DNA of 64,000 nt, taken from the NCBI GenBank assembly GCA_017649925.1, contig JAGCFX010000031.1:62001-126000 (forward strand), given 5' to 3'. The notes beneath the pieces were generated by a model that did no database searches, was not told where the DNA came from, and saw nothing but the letters and a program-made list of their open reading frames with translations. The DNA comes from Paludibacteraceae bacterium. GTDB lineage: Bacteria; Bacteroidota; Bacteroidia; Bacteroidales; Paludibacteraceae. Position numbers and translations under genes: made by a program. Positions 27,315 through 36,700 of the stretch are shown in pieces; within the stretch, counting starts at the first letter, position 1, and every line of letters starts with the position of its first letter.

Positions 27315-28919
27315 ATGAAAGAATTAGATCTTACCAAGTACGGCATTACGGGCGCAACCGTAATTGCACACAATCCGTCGTATGAGTATCTGTTTGCAGA
27401 GGAAACCAAACCCGAGTTAACAGGCTACGAGAAAGGTCAAAACACCGAACTCAACGCCGTGAACGTAATGACCGGTATTTACACCGGTCGTTCGCCTAAG
27501 GACAAATACATCGTGATGGACAAGAACTCGAAGGACACTGTTTGGTGGACGACCGAGGGCTACAAGAACGACAACCACCCGATGTCTGAGGATGTTTGGG
27601 CAAAAGTAAAAGCATTGGCAATCAAGGAGCTTTGCAACAAGAATTTGTATGTAATGGACGCTTTCTGCGGTGCAAACAAAGACACCCGTATGGCTGTCCG
27701 TTTCATCGTAGAAGTTGCATGGCAGGCTCACTTTGTAAAGAACATGTTCATCCAACCGAGCGAAGAAGAGTTGGCTAATTTTGAGCCGGATTTTGTTATT
27801 TACAATGCTTCGTTGGCCAAGGTAGAGAACTACAAAGAACTTGGTTTGAACAGCGAGACTTGCGTAGCATTTAATACCACGAGCCGTGAGCAAGTTATCC
27901 TCAACACCTGGTACGGCGGTGAGATGAAGAAAGGTATGTTCTCGATGATGAACTACTACCTTCCGCTGAAGGGCATTGCATCGATGCACTGCTCGGCTAA
28001 CACTGATATGGAAGGAAAGAATACCGCAATCTTCTTTGGTCTCTCCGGAACAGGTAAGACCACTTTGAGTACTGATCCTAAACGTCTACTTATCGGTGAC
28101 GATGAGCACGGATGGGATGATCAAGGTGTATTTAACTTTGAGGGTGGTTGCTACGCAAAAGTGATCAACTTGGACAAGGAGTCTGAGCCGGATATCTACA
28201 ATGCAATCCGTCGTAACGCGCTTCTTGAGAACGTTACCGTGGATGCTAACGGCAAGATCGATTTCGCAGACAAGAGCGTGACCGAGAATACTCGTGTAAG
28301 TTATCCGATCAATCACATTGAGAAGATCGTTCGTCCGGTATCCGCAGGTCCGGCTGCTAAAAATGTCATCTTCTTGAGTGCGGATGCTTTCGGCGTGCTG
28401 CCTCCTGTTTCCATCCTGACTCCGGAGCAGACGAAGTACTATTTCTTGAGCGGTTTCACGGCTAAGTTGGCAGGAACAGAGCGCGGTATTACAGAGCCGA
28501 CTCCGACATTCTCCGCTTGCTTCGGCCAGGCCTTCCTTGAGTTACATCCGACCAAATATGCAGAGGAATTGGTGAAGAAGATGGAAAAGAGTGGTGCGAA
28601 GGCATATCTCGTTAACACCGGCTGGAACGGGACGGGCAAACGTATCTCTATCCGTGACACCCGCGGTATCATCGATGCAATCCTCGGTGGTGACATTCTC
28701 ACTGCTCCGACAAAGAAGATTCCGTACTTCAACTTCGAAGTTCCGACAGCACTGCCGGGCGTTGATCCGAACATCCTCGATCCGCGCGACACTTATAAAG
28801 ATGCTGCTGAATGGGATGCAAAGGCAAAAGATCTCGCTACTCGTTTCATCAAGAACTTCGACAAATATACGTCAAACGCAGCTGGTAAAGCACTCGTGGC
28901 TGCCGGTCCGCAGTTGTAA
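27315..28919 (+). CDS. pckA: Phosphoenolpyruvate carboxykinase (ATP)
   Basis: 534 residues, the normal length. It interconverts oxaloacetate + ATP and PEP + CO2 + ADP; in anaerobic Bacteroidales it often runs toward oxaloacetate, fixing CO2 on the way to succinate. Visible sites: [11 protein letters not shown] near 57, the kinase-1a loop [11 protein letters not shown] at about 241-251, [20 protein letters not shown] near 261 with the metal-binding Asp residues, and [13 protein letters not shown] near 450. It has its own promoter and a strong terminator, so it is monocistronic. Confidence 0.97.
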   Translation: MKELDLTKYGITGATVIAHNPSYEYLFAEETKPELTGYEKGQNTELNAVNVMTGIYTGRSPKDKYIVMDKNSKDTVWWTTEGYKNDNHPMSEDVWAKVKALAIKELCNKNLYVMDAFCGANKDTRMAVRFIVEVAWQAHFVKNMFIQPSEEELANFEPDFVIYNASLAKVENYKELGLNSETCVAFNTTSREQVILNTWYGGEMKKGMFSMMNYYLPLKGIASMHCSANTDMEGKNTAIFFGLSGTGKTTLSTDPKRLLIGDDEHGWDDQGVFNFEGGCYAKVINLDKESEPDIYNAIRRNALLENVTVDANGKIDFADKSVTENTRVSYPINHIEKIVRPVSAGPAAKNVIFLSADAFGVLPPVSILTPEQTKYYFLSGFTAKLAGTERGITEPTPTFSACFGQAFLELHPTKYAEELVKKMEKSGAKAYLVNTGWNGTGKRISIRDTRGIIDAILGGDILTAPTKKIPYFNFEVPTALPGVDPNILDPRDTYKDAAEWDAKAKDLATRFIKNFDKYTSNAAGKALVAAGPQL

Positions 28920-28941
28920 TCCAATAGCGTTTAAGAAAAGA

Positions 28942-28976
28942 AAGAAGAGACTTTTACTGGTCTCTTCTTTTTGTTT
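28942..28976. terminator. Bidirectional terminator between pckA and the metallopeptidase gene
   Basis: Ten-base stem AAGAAGAGAC/GTCTCTTCTT with an eight-base loop. It is followed by TTTGTTT on the plus strand and, read on the minus strand, by TCTTTTC. Confidence 0.8.
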
Positions 28977-30924
28977 AGTTAAAACTATCCACTGCGCGGA
29001 GGATAGGTTCTATAGAGGGTGCGGCACCAACGGCTTGAATCATCCATTCTTTCGGCGTCAAGCGGCCCAATCGATAGATACGAGCATACTCTTGCGCGAA
29101 GTCCTTTGGTGTAGCGCATTTTGCTAAGTGTTCTTCCAATTGATATTGTACGATATGTCCGAGCGGGTAGTTGGGCAAATACATCGGAGCATTAACCATA
29201 TGGCTGTAAACGGCCAACAGAATGCAATCATGCTCGCCTAAAACAGGCTCATAATATGTATTCCATATATCTTTAGCAATGGTCATTGTGGCTTCGCACA
29301 GTTCTTTTGGCGTAGCCTTCGGATGTGCATATATCCACTTCCACATTGCCATATCCACCAGACTCACACCCATAATTTCATACATTGACCAGAGCTGATC
29401 GAAGACTTCGTCTTTCGATATTTGTGATTGACGATTGGTGATAGGTGATTTGGGAAGAAGTTGCAAGTCGCGTTGCTGCCATAAGAAAGCAGAAGCCTCG
29501 GTATAGGCGGTATTCGGTACGCCGGAAAGCATGTAATGGTCAATAAAATACATATCTAGCACTTGTTCTACACAATGACCGAATTCATGCACGGCGATGT
29601 TATATCCCTTGTAATCCATGCCAGTAGCGGGAATGCGCGTCCGAAGTCGCGCATCTTCTTTGCGTCCGAGACATGGCCAAGCATGTCCGGAACCGCGAGC
29701 AGGTTCAACTACTATATGATTAGCAATATTTCGCGCGTCTTCGGAATAGAAACCTAATTGTGTCAAGAGTCGCGGCATGTCTGCGGCAAAGGCATTGGCA
29801 TCGGGGTATAGTTTGCGCGTCAGCGCTGTCAACTCATCTTCATTCAGCGTTGCACGGGCTTTGAAGCCATCATACCAAATATCGTACGGACGGAGTTCAC
29901 GTCCCAGACGTTCGCGGATGACTGACGCCACTTTTTGCACTTGCGGCGAACCAACCAAAGCACGGAAAAGACTATCCAACTCTGCGGCAGGAATCTCTAC
30001 TCCTTCTTCAAAATTACGAATAATCCCTGTCGGTGCGGACGGGCAGTATTTGTCCTCTGCGAAATACGCATGCGCGATATTCAAAATCTTCTCATAACGT
30101 GTATAAGGTTCGCTATCCGAGACATCCGAATAAGGTTTCCATACAAAATTTTCCCCATTGATAGCCTCCTGCGGAATGGTCTGATTGACAATGCGTTGCA
30201 TGACTTGATAAATCATCTCTTGTTTTTCTTGTCCGCCTTCGACGCCATAGAGTGCTTTAAGCTCGTCTCGCAGATTCCAATGGCTGAGCAATACTTTGTC
30301 ATTATCCCAGAGTTGACGATTATCTTCAGTGCGCAGGTTGCCCATATAGATATTGTAATCGGCGATGTAGTTCTCTGCATCCGCAAGCGCTTGCGCCATG
30401 CGCGTGTTTACCTCTGCGGGCACGCGTGTTGTAAAGATGTCTCCCATGCGCGCGAAAGCCCATTCTTGGCGTGTCCATTGCCGGCCAAGTGTATTCTTTT
30501 CCTCCAATGTATAATGCGGGAAATTGATGATAGTGATGAAAGCTAACTTATTGGCAAACAGGTCATCCGACAAATGTGCCAACGGACTATAACCGGACAT
30601 AATCCAATCCGGTGCTTGCGGTTCGGAAGCATTCGTCAGTTGTGTCGGTCGTAGCAGTTCAACGGTAAGCAAGTCCGCCGACTGATAGAGATTCTCAAAG
30701 ATGCGGCTGAGCGACTCGAACAATACCAGCCGTTCGCTATCCGTTTCGCAATAATAGTCTTTAACCAACTGCTCAAAGTCTTCTTGCGAGCCGTCTTGAG
30801 GCGTCCAAAGTGCAGCTGCTTGCGCGATTCCGCGCGGAGTTTCTTCTGTGATAATCATAGTGTTTTTTTGAGAGCAACCGGCTAAAAGGAGTAAACCAAA
30901 GATTGCAAAAAAGGATTTTTTCAT
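28975..30924 (-). CDS. Zinc metallopeptidase lipoprotein (HEFGH motif)
   Basis: 649 residues. The lipoprotein signal MKKSFFAIFGLLLLAGC ends in Cys17. The zinc site is HEFGH at 446-450, with a likely third ligand Glu in YTEASAFLW about 25-30 residues later, a gluzincin arrangement. The long helical N-terminal part resembles M3/M2-like peptidases, but I cannot assign the family. It probably cuts peptides in the periplasm or at the outer membrane. An in-frame insertion near residues 492-501 is encoded by a heptamer repeat tract. It starts five bases after uvrB, so the two are cotranscribed. Confidence 0.8.
   Translation of the reverse strand: MKKSFFAIFGLLLLAGCSQKNTMIITEETPRGIAQAAALWTPQDGSQEDFEQLVKDYYCETDSERLVLFESLSRIFENLYQSADLLTVELLRPTQLTNASEPQAPDWIMSGYSPLAHLSDDLFANKLAFITIINFPHYTLEEKNTLGRQWTRQEWAFARMGDIFTTRVPAEVNTRMAQALADAENYIADYNIYMGNLRTEDNRQLWDNDKVLLSHWNLRDELKALYGVEGGQEKQEMIYQVMQRIVNQTIPQEAINGENFVWKPYSDVSDSEPYTRYEKILNIAHAYFAEDKYCPSAPTGIIRNFEEGVEIPAAELDSLFRALVGSPQVQKVASVIRERLGRELRPYDIWYDGFKARATLNEDELTALTRKLYPDANAFAADMPRLLTQLGFYSEDARNIANHIVVEPARGSGHAWPCLGRKEDARLRTRIPATGMDYKGYNIAVHEFGHCVEQVLDMYFIDHYMLSGVPNTAYTEASAFLWQQRDLQLLPKSPITNRQSQISKDEVFDQLWSMYEIMGVSLVDMAMWKWIYAHPKATPKELCEATMTIAKDIWNTYYEPVLGEHDCILLAVYSHMVNAPMYLPNYPLGHIVQYQLEEHLAKCATPKDFAQEYARIYRLGRLTPKEWMIQAVGAAPSIEPILRAVDSFN
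29424..29451. repeat. Heptamer tandem tract inside the metallopeptidase gene
   Basis: Four units on the plus strand: GTGATTG, ACGATTG, GTGATAG, GTGATTT. They encode the SPITNRQSQIS-like stretch. Nearly the same peptide (SSITNYQSPITI) is encoded by the tract at 58604 in an unrelated gene. Confidence 0.75.
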
Positions 30925-30929
30925 ATGCG

Positions 30930-32951
30930 TTAATCGTTAGTAAGCGCTTGTAGTTTATCTTGCATTTCGAGCATTTCGTCCCGCAAGAAAGCCGCCATCT
31001 CAAAGTCTGTTGCCTTAGCTGCCGCTAACATTTGTTTGCGTTTAGCTTCGATGGCTTTCTTAAGTGTTTCGATATTCATCTTTTGCCATTCGGCATGTTT
31101 CCAACTCTCGCGAATAGCCTCGGTGAGTTTGCGTTTCTCTTCCTCCGGATCTTTGTACAATCCGGCCAGCGCGGAAGTGTTGATTTCCTTTTTGATGGGT
31201 GTTGGTGTGATGCCGTGTTCTTCGTTATATCGCATCTGAATACGTCGTCTGCGATTCGTCTCATCAATAGTGGCTTGCATAGCCGGTGTAATCTTATCGC
31301 CATAAAGCACGGCTTTGCCGTGAATATGCCGAGCGGCACGTCCGACAGTTTGTGTGAGCGAGCGTTGGTCACGCAGGAAACCTGTCTTGTCCGCATCGAG
31401 AATAGCGACTAACGAAACTTCCGGCAAGTCAAGTCCTTCGCGAAGCAGGTTAACGCCGACGAGCACATCGTATTTGCCTTTGCGCAAGTCTTCCATTATC
31501 TTCACGCGTTCAATCGTATCAATATCGGAGTGAATATACGCTGATTTGATGCGGTATTTGCGCAAGTATTCATCGAGTTCTTCCGCCATTCGCTTGGTGA
31601 GTGTTGTAACGAGACAACGCTCGTTGCGATGGATACGGAATTTGATTTCGTCCATCAAATCATCTACTTGATCTTTCGTCGGCCGCACTTCAATCTCCGG
31701 ATCCAGGAGACCCGTCGGGCGAATAAGTTGGTCGACAACGATACCTTCAGAGCGGTTGAGTTCATACTCATCAGGTGTGGCGGAGACATAAATCGTCTGA
31801 CCTGTTTTGGCTTCAAACTCCTCGAACTTGAGCGGTCTGTTATCGCGTGCCGCAGGTAGACGGAAACCATATGTTACCAAATTGTCTTTTCGCGCTTTGT
31901 CTCCTCCGTACATCCCGCGAATCTGCGGAACGGTAACGTGACTCTCATCGATGACAAGAAGCATATCTTTCGGAAAATAATCCAACAGACAATAGGGCGG
32001 TGTGCCTTCTTCGCGTCCATCGAAATAACGGCTGTAGTTCTCCACTCCGGTGCAATAACCGAGTTCGTCAAGCATTTCCAGGTCATATTTCACGCGTTCC
32101 TCGATGCGCTTCGCGTAGAGTTCTTCTCCAATGGATATGAAGTAGTCGATTTGCTTTGCCAAATCGGTTTTTATTTGCTCTTTTGCAGCGGCAATTCGTT
32201 CAGCGGAAGTGAGGAAAATAGTGGCGGGGCTAAGGTTGTAGTGTTCAAACTCTTCGAGTACTTGTCCGCTGATAGGATCGACAGTGAGAATGGCATCTAT
32301 TTCGTTGCCAAAGAACTCTATTCGCACTAAATAATCGGCATATGCGAGAGCGATGTCAATGGTGTCTCCTTTCACGCGGAAACGACCTCGCGCGAGTTCG
32401 ATATCATTACGCACGTACTGCGCGCCGACAAGCTGTTTGAGCAGCGTATCCATTGGAATTTGTGCGCCACGTTTGAGTTCAATAACATTGGCTGTGAAAT
32501 CCTGCGGAGAACCTAAACCGTAGATACAACTGACAGATGAGACGATAATTACATCTTTGCGTCCGGAAAGAAGGGCTGCAACAGCAGAGAGACGGAGACG
32601 GTCAATCTCTTCGTTGATACTCAAGTCCTTATCAATATAAGTGTCCGTGGAGGGGATATAGGCTTCGGGTTGATAATAATCGTAGTAGGAAACGAAGTAT
32701 TCCACGGCATTATGCGGAAAGAACGCCTTCATCTCGGAGAACAACTGCGCGGCAAGCGTCTTGTTATGACTCATGATGAGCGTCGGGCGATTGAGTTCTT
32801 TGATGACATTGGCGATGGTAAAAGTCTTACCGCTACCCGTCACGCCGAGCAAAACCTGCGCGTCAGCACCGGCTTTGACACCATCGACCAACGCTTGAAT
32901 AGCTTGCGGCTGGTCACCGGTAGGTTGATATGGTGATTCGAGTTTGAACAA
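30930..32951 (-). CDS. uvrB: Excinuclease ABC subunit B
   Basis: 673 residues. The helicase-like damage-recognition subunit of nucleotide excision repair. Walker A GVTGSGKTF at 36-44, the beta-hairpin YYDYYQPEAYIPSTDTYIDKD near 92-112 as two consecutive motifs, VIDESH near 335, LLREGLDLPEVSL and QTVGRAAR near 540, and a C-terminal UVR domain that binds UvrC. The start codon is TTG; the next upstream codons hold no ATG before a stop. A perfect 17-base inverted repeat lies 42 bases upstream. The downstream metallopeptidase follows after five bases. Confidence 0.97.
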   Translation of the reverse strand: MFKLESPYQPTGDQPQAIQALVDGVKAGADAQVLLGVTGSGKTFTIANVIKELNRPTLIMSHNKTLAAQLFSEMKAFFPHNAVEYFVSYYDYYQPEAYIPSTDTYIDKDLSINEEIDRLRLSAVAALLSGRKDVIIVSSVSCIYGLGSPQDFTANVIELKRGAQIPMDTLLKQLVGAQYVRNDIELARGRFRVKGDTIDIALAYADYLVRIEFFGNEIDAILTVDPISGQVLEEFEHYNLSPATIFLTSAERIAAAKEQIKTDLAKQIDYFISIGEELYAKRIEERVKYDLEMLDELGYCTGVENYSRYFDGREEGTPPYCLLDYFPKDMLLVIDESHVTVPQIRGMYGGDKARKDNLVTYGFRLPAARDNRPLKFEEFEAKTGQTIYVSATPDEYELNRSEGIVVDQLIRPTGLLDPEIEVRPTKDQVDDLMDEIKFRIHRNERCLVTTLTKRMAEELDEYLRKYRIKSAYIHSDIDTIERVKIMEDLRKGKYDVLVGVNLLREGLDLPEVSLVAILDADKTGFLRDQRSLTQTVGRAARHIHGKAVLYGDKITPAMQATIDETNRRRRIQMRYNEEHGITPTPIKKEINTSALAGLYKDPEEEKRKLTEAIRESWKHAEWQKMNIETLKKAIEAKRKQMLAAAKATDFEMAAFLRDEMLEMQDKLQALTND

Positions 32952-32992
32952 AATGCCTTCAGTTTAAGTAGTTCGTTTCAAAATCACGGAAT

Positions 32993-33009
32993 AATATACA
33001 CAGTATATT
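32993..33009. promoter_or_regulatory. Inverted repeat upstream of uvrB, possible operator
   Basis: A perfect palindrome AATATAC-ACA-GTATATT, 42 bases before the uvrB start codon. It could bind a dimeric regulator, but no regulator is identified. AT-rich palindromes also arise by chance. Confidence 0.35.
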
Positions 33010-33017
33010 ATAGGGGT

Positions 33018-33080
33018 TGGTAGGATACGATATTGGCTCGATGTTGACTCGATGTTGACTCGAAACCAGATCGAGATCGA
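33018..33080. repeat. TCGA-phased 11-base repeat element, locus 2
   Basis: TCGA cores at 33038, 33049, 33060 and 33071, all 11 bases apart, with a degenerate core at 33027 and an extra one at 33077. It aligns with locus 1 (shared start TGGTAGGAT) in the same orientation. It lies between the rplS terminator and uvrB. Confidence 0.8.
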
Positions 33081-33084
33081 ACAC

Positions 33085-33115
33085 ATAAACAAAAGGGGAA
33101 CCTTTCGGAACCCCT
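33085..33115 (-). terminator. Terminator after rplS
   Basis: Minus strand: AGGGGTTCC, GAAA tetraloop, GGTTCCCCT, with a 2x2 mismatch in the stem, then TTTTGTTT. It lies 13 bases after the stop codon. Confidence 0.75.
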
Positions 33116-33127
33116 GTTTGCTTGAGC

Positions 33128-33481
33128 TTATTTAACGCGGCGCTCTTGGATGCGGGCTTTCTTACCCGTACGCTCGCGGAGGTAATAGAGTTTAGAACGA
33201 CGTACTTTACCGTACTTGTTCACCACGATGCTCTCAATGAAGGGGCTATCCATCGGGAAGATACGCTCTACACCAACGTTACCACTCATTTTGCGAACAG
33301 TGAAGCGTTTCTTGTCACCGCTACCGTGAATAGCAATCACGTCGCCACGGAACTCCTGAACACGCTCTTTGTTACCTTCTTTAATACGATAACCAACGGT
33401 TATCTGGTCTCCTGCCTTGAAAGCAGGCATCTCTTTTTTCTCACCGGCAAAAGCTTGCTCGGCAATCTTCATCAAATCCAT
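33128..33481 (-). CDS. rplS: 50S ribosomal protein L19
   Basis: 117 residues from the ATG at 33481 ([11 protein letters not shown]); a TTG two codons upstream is less likely because L19 in Bacteroidales starts MDL-x-KIAE. It sits at the 30S-50S interface. [31 protein letters not shown] and [16 protein letters not shown] are conserved L19 blocks. It is monocistronic, with its own promoter, a 116-base leader with possible alternative hairpins, and a terminator. Confidence 0.97.
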   Translation of the reverse strand: MDLMKIAEQAFAGEKKEMPAFKAGDQITVGYRIKEGNKERVQEFRGDVIAIHGSGDKKRFTVRKMSGNVGVERIFPMDSPFIESIVVNKYGKVRRSKLYYLRERTGKKARIQERRVK

Positions 33482-33524
33482 TCTCAAAGATATTTATGGA
33501 TTAACATATTCTCACCCTAAGCAT

Positions 33525-33580
33525 TTACTACTATTCGGACGAACCTAATGCAATCGCCAGAGGCTTAGTGTGAAGCCTTT
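33525..33580 (-). promoter_or_regulatory. Possible structured leader of rplS
   Basis: On the minus strand AAGGCTT can pair with AAGCCT across a six-base loop, and CTAAGC, which overlaps the second arm, can pair with GCTTAG about 35 bases further on. The two pairings exclude each other, as in an attenuator or a ribosomal-protein autoregulatory site. No known leader family is recognised. Confidence 0.35.
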
Positions 33581-33597
33581 TCCGCAGAAAAAGCGTG

Positions 33598-33628
33598 CAA
33601 AGGTACGGCTTTTTTTTGAAATGACCAA
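33598..33628 (-). promoter_or_regulatory. Promoter for rplS
   Basis: Minus strand: TTG at 33628-33626, 20 bases, TACCTTTG at 33605-33598. The leader to the ATG is 116 bases. Confidence 0.75.
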
Positions 33629-33675
33629 ATTTTTGGTAATTTTTTTTGCATTTTTTACGAATTACGAATAAATAT

Positions 33676-33706
33676 TTGCATATATGGGAAAAAAGTAGTA
33701 ACTTTG
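33676..33706 (+). promoter_or_regulatory. Promoter for the TamB-like gene
   Basis: TTG at 33676-33678, 20 bases, TAACTTTG at 33699-33706; the ATG is 22 bases further on. Confidence 0.75.
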
Positions 33707-33728
33707 CAGCGCAAAGTTGTGCGAAAAA

Positions 33729-36700
33729 ATGAAACGAGCGTTGTACATAGTGGGAGTGATACTGGTCAGTTTGCTGCTGATATGCGGCATATTGATCGGT
33801 TTGCTGATGAGTGACGTCGTGGAGAACAAAGTGATGCAAATTGTGACGGAACAATTTGCTCACAAGTTGGGAACGGCGGTCAAGGTCGGAAAAATGGAAT
33901 ATCGTTTCCCTGCTCGTTTGGCGCTGCATGATGTGTATGTGGAGGATTTGCAAAAGGATACGTTGTTATATGCCGGTGAGGTGTATGCTCATTTCCGTCC
34001 GTTGGCTTTGCGGCAAAATGAGTTGCGTTTCTCGCATGTGCGAGTAGAAGACGCAGTGGCGAAGATATACCGCGTGGACAGCACCGAGTGGAACTATCAG
34101 TTTATTGTGGATGCATTCAAAAACGATGAGGCGACCAAGAAGGATAGCAGTTCAATAAGTCTGATATCGGTGCGGGACGTGAAACTGAATAATGTGCGTT
34201 TGGACTATGAGAATTACTCGACGCAGATAGATCACTCGACAATGGACTTGCATCAATTGAGCGATGAAACGATAGATGCGGAAATACGAGATTTGTCGGT
34301 GGATGTGAGGAAACTAGGAGGCATTCGCGATTCGGCGTTCATAGATAGTCACTTCATAGTTGAAGACATGAAGGCACGCGTGATAATGAATGACACGATA
34401 CTGAGCGTGCCTACTCTAAAGGCGCAATTACCTCATTCCAAGGCGGATATTAGCGGTATAGAAGTGCATTTCCCTCCCGGTGACACGCTTTATCTAAGTA
34501 AGTCGGCACATGACATATTGTTTGTTGTGGGAATCCACGAGGCGGAAGTGGTGCCCTCTGATCTAGCCTTCTTTATTCCGAAACTGAATAATCTGAAGCG
34601 TCCGGTAACGTTGAGTGGAGGCGTAACGGGAACATTGGATTCACTTGCCTTTGACGGCTTGACTTTGGGATATGACGGGCAGACGGTGCTTGTCGGCGAT
34701 ATCTGTGCTGTGGGATTGCCGGACATCGAGAACCCATATGTGAGAGCGAACTTCACAGACGTGCATACCAATGCGGTGCAGTTACAAGATTTTCTTTCGC
34801 AGCTGCAAGGTCGTCCGGTGAAGATGCCTAAAGAGGTGCATCGTTTGGGTGATATTCATTATCGCGGCTTGGCGGAAGGAAGAATTCATGACATCACTTT
34901 ACATGGTGCCTTCCGTACGGCATTGGGAACGATCACAACGGATGGTAATTTCAAAAGCGACTCGGTATTTGAACATATGACATTCGATGCCCGCATGGCA
35001 GGGCGTAAGTTCCGCCTGGGGCGCTTGATAAATCTGGCGCAGTTAGGTACGGTATCGCTGGATGTCAAGTCGCAGGGTCAGATAGACTCGTCGGAGGTAC
35101 GCGGCGATGTTTGTGCGCATGTGCGTGAGATAGAATTCAACGATTACACGTTCAATGACTTGCATATTGACGGTCGTTATGAGCCACAGTTATACAAAGG
35201 AGAATGCGAGATTCATGACCCTCACTTAGATGTTTCGTTCAACGGTGTGGTTAATCTGCAAGCTCGTAATCCGGAAATCAATTGTAATTTGCGTTGCCGC
35301 CATTTCGATTCGGCGCCGTTGGGTATAGCCGCTTTGGGAAACAATCTGCGAACGCGCTTTAGTGTGGCTGTAGATATGAATGGTGTGGAACCGGACCGAA
35401 TGAGCGGTTATCTGGTTTTAGACTCGCTATTCCTCGCTACATCGCATGACTCTGTGTTGATGAAGCAGATGACATTGTTGGCCTCTGCGGCAGCGAACGG
35501 CAACAAGTCCATCACGCTCAAGACAGACTATCTGAAGGCGCAGGCGGATGGTCATTTCCGCTATCAAGATATTATTCCTTCTGCCCAAGCATTATTGCAT
35601 CACTACTTGCCGACAGCAGTGGAATCACCTAAACAGGCATGGCAACCGGTGTCTATCAAGATGCGCATGGATGGTGAACGTCTGCGCGATGTGCAGCGAT
35701 TGTTCGTAGCACCTATCACACTGAGTGACCATCCAACATTGCGGGCAGAGACATCGATTGCAGAGGGCAAGGAACCATTCTTTGATTTGCGTTTTTCTGC
35801 ACCCGGTGTGCGTGTGGCGAATACGCCGATTCATGACCTGACGGTAACGCTTAATACGGTGGCGCAACTGATGCATAAAGGTGCTAAGGGTTCAGGATTG
35901 GCGTTGTCGGTGTCGGCTGAGGCGATGAAGATGCAGACCGTGTTTTCTACATTGGCCTACCATGACACGCTATTAACCCATTTGACACTGCGTCATCAGT
36001 CGCAATTGGATGAACTATTACCGGAGGGATGGGAGAAACTGTCGCCGCGTGAGTTACAGCATGCATTGAGTGATGATTTGACTTTCCGCGAGAAACAGCG
36101 TGCATTGGTTGCAGCGCAGCGGGCCGGAGATTACGGAGGAGATATACAGGCGATCACGCATTTCTCAAAGTATAATGACCGTCCGCTGATAGATGTGCAT
36201 TTCCGTCCCAGCATATTGATGCTCCGCGACTCCATTTATACTTTGAGCGAGAGCCGATTGACTTATTGTGCGGCAGACACGACGTTGCAAGTGGACCGTT
36301 TCTCCTTCAAAGGTGGCGGTCAGCACTTACGGGCTAACGGCTTGGCGTCGCGCCATGCGCATGATACCTTGACCGTGGATTTGGCAAAGATAGATGCGTC
36401 ATATGTGGTTCCCTTTGTTCTACCTGTTCAGACCATCATGTTCAATGGATTGTTGACCGGCGAAGCGAACATCACATCCGTGTTTAGCAAACCGCAGGTG
36501 GACACTCAAATACATGTTGATTCGATGGGATTGAATAACTGCTATTTTGGAGAGGCGGATGTTGATCTGCATATCAAAGACTCGTTGGCATTCCATGCGG
36601 ATGTCAATCGTCCGGACCGCAAAGTGGTGGACTTGAACGGCAAGGCATTATTTGACGGTTCTGGCATTTGGGAACTGGATATGCAAGCAAATTCTGTGCC

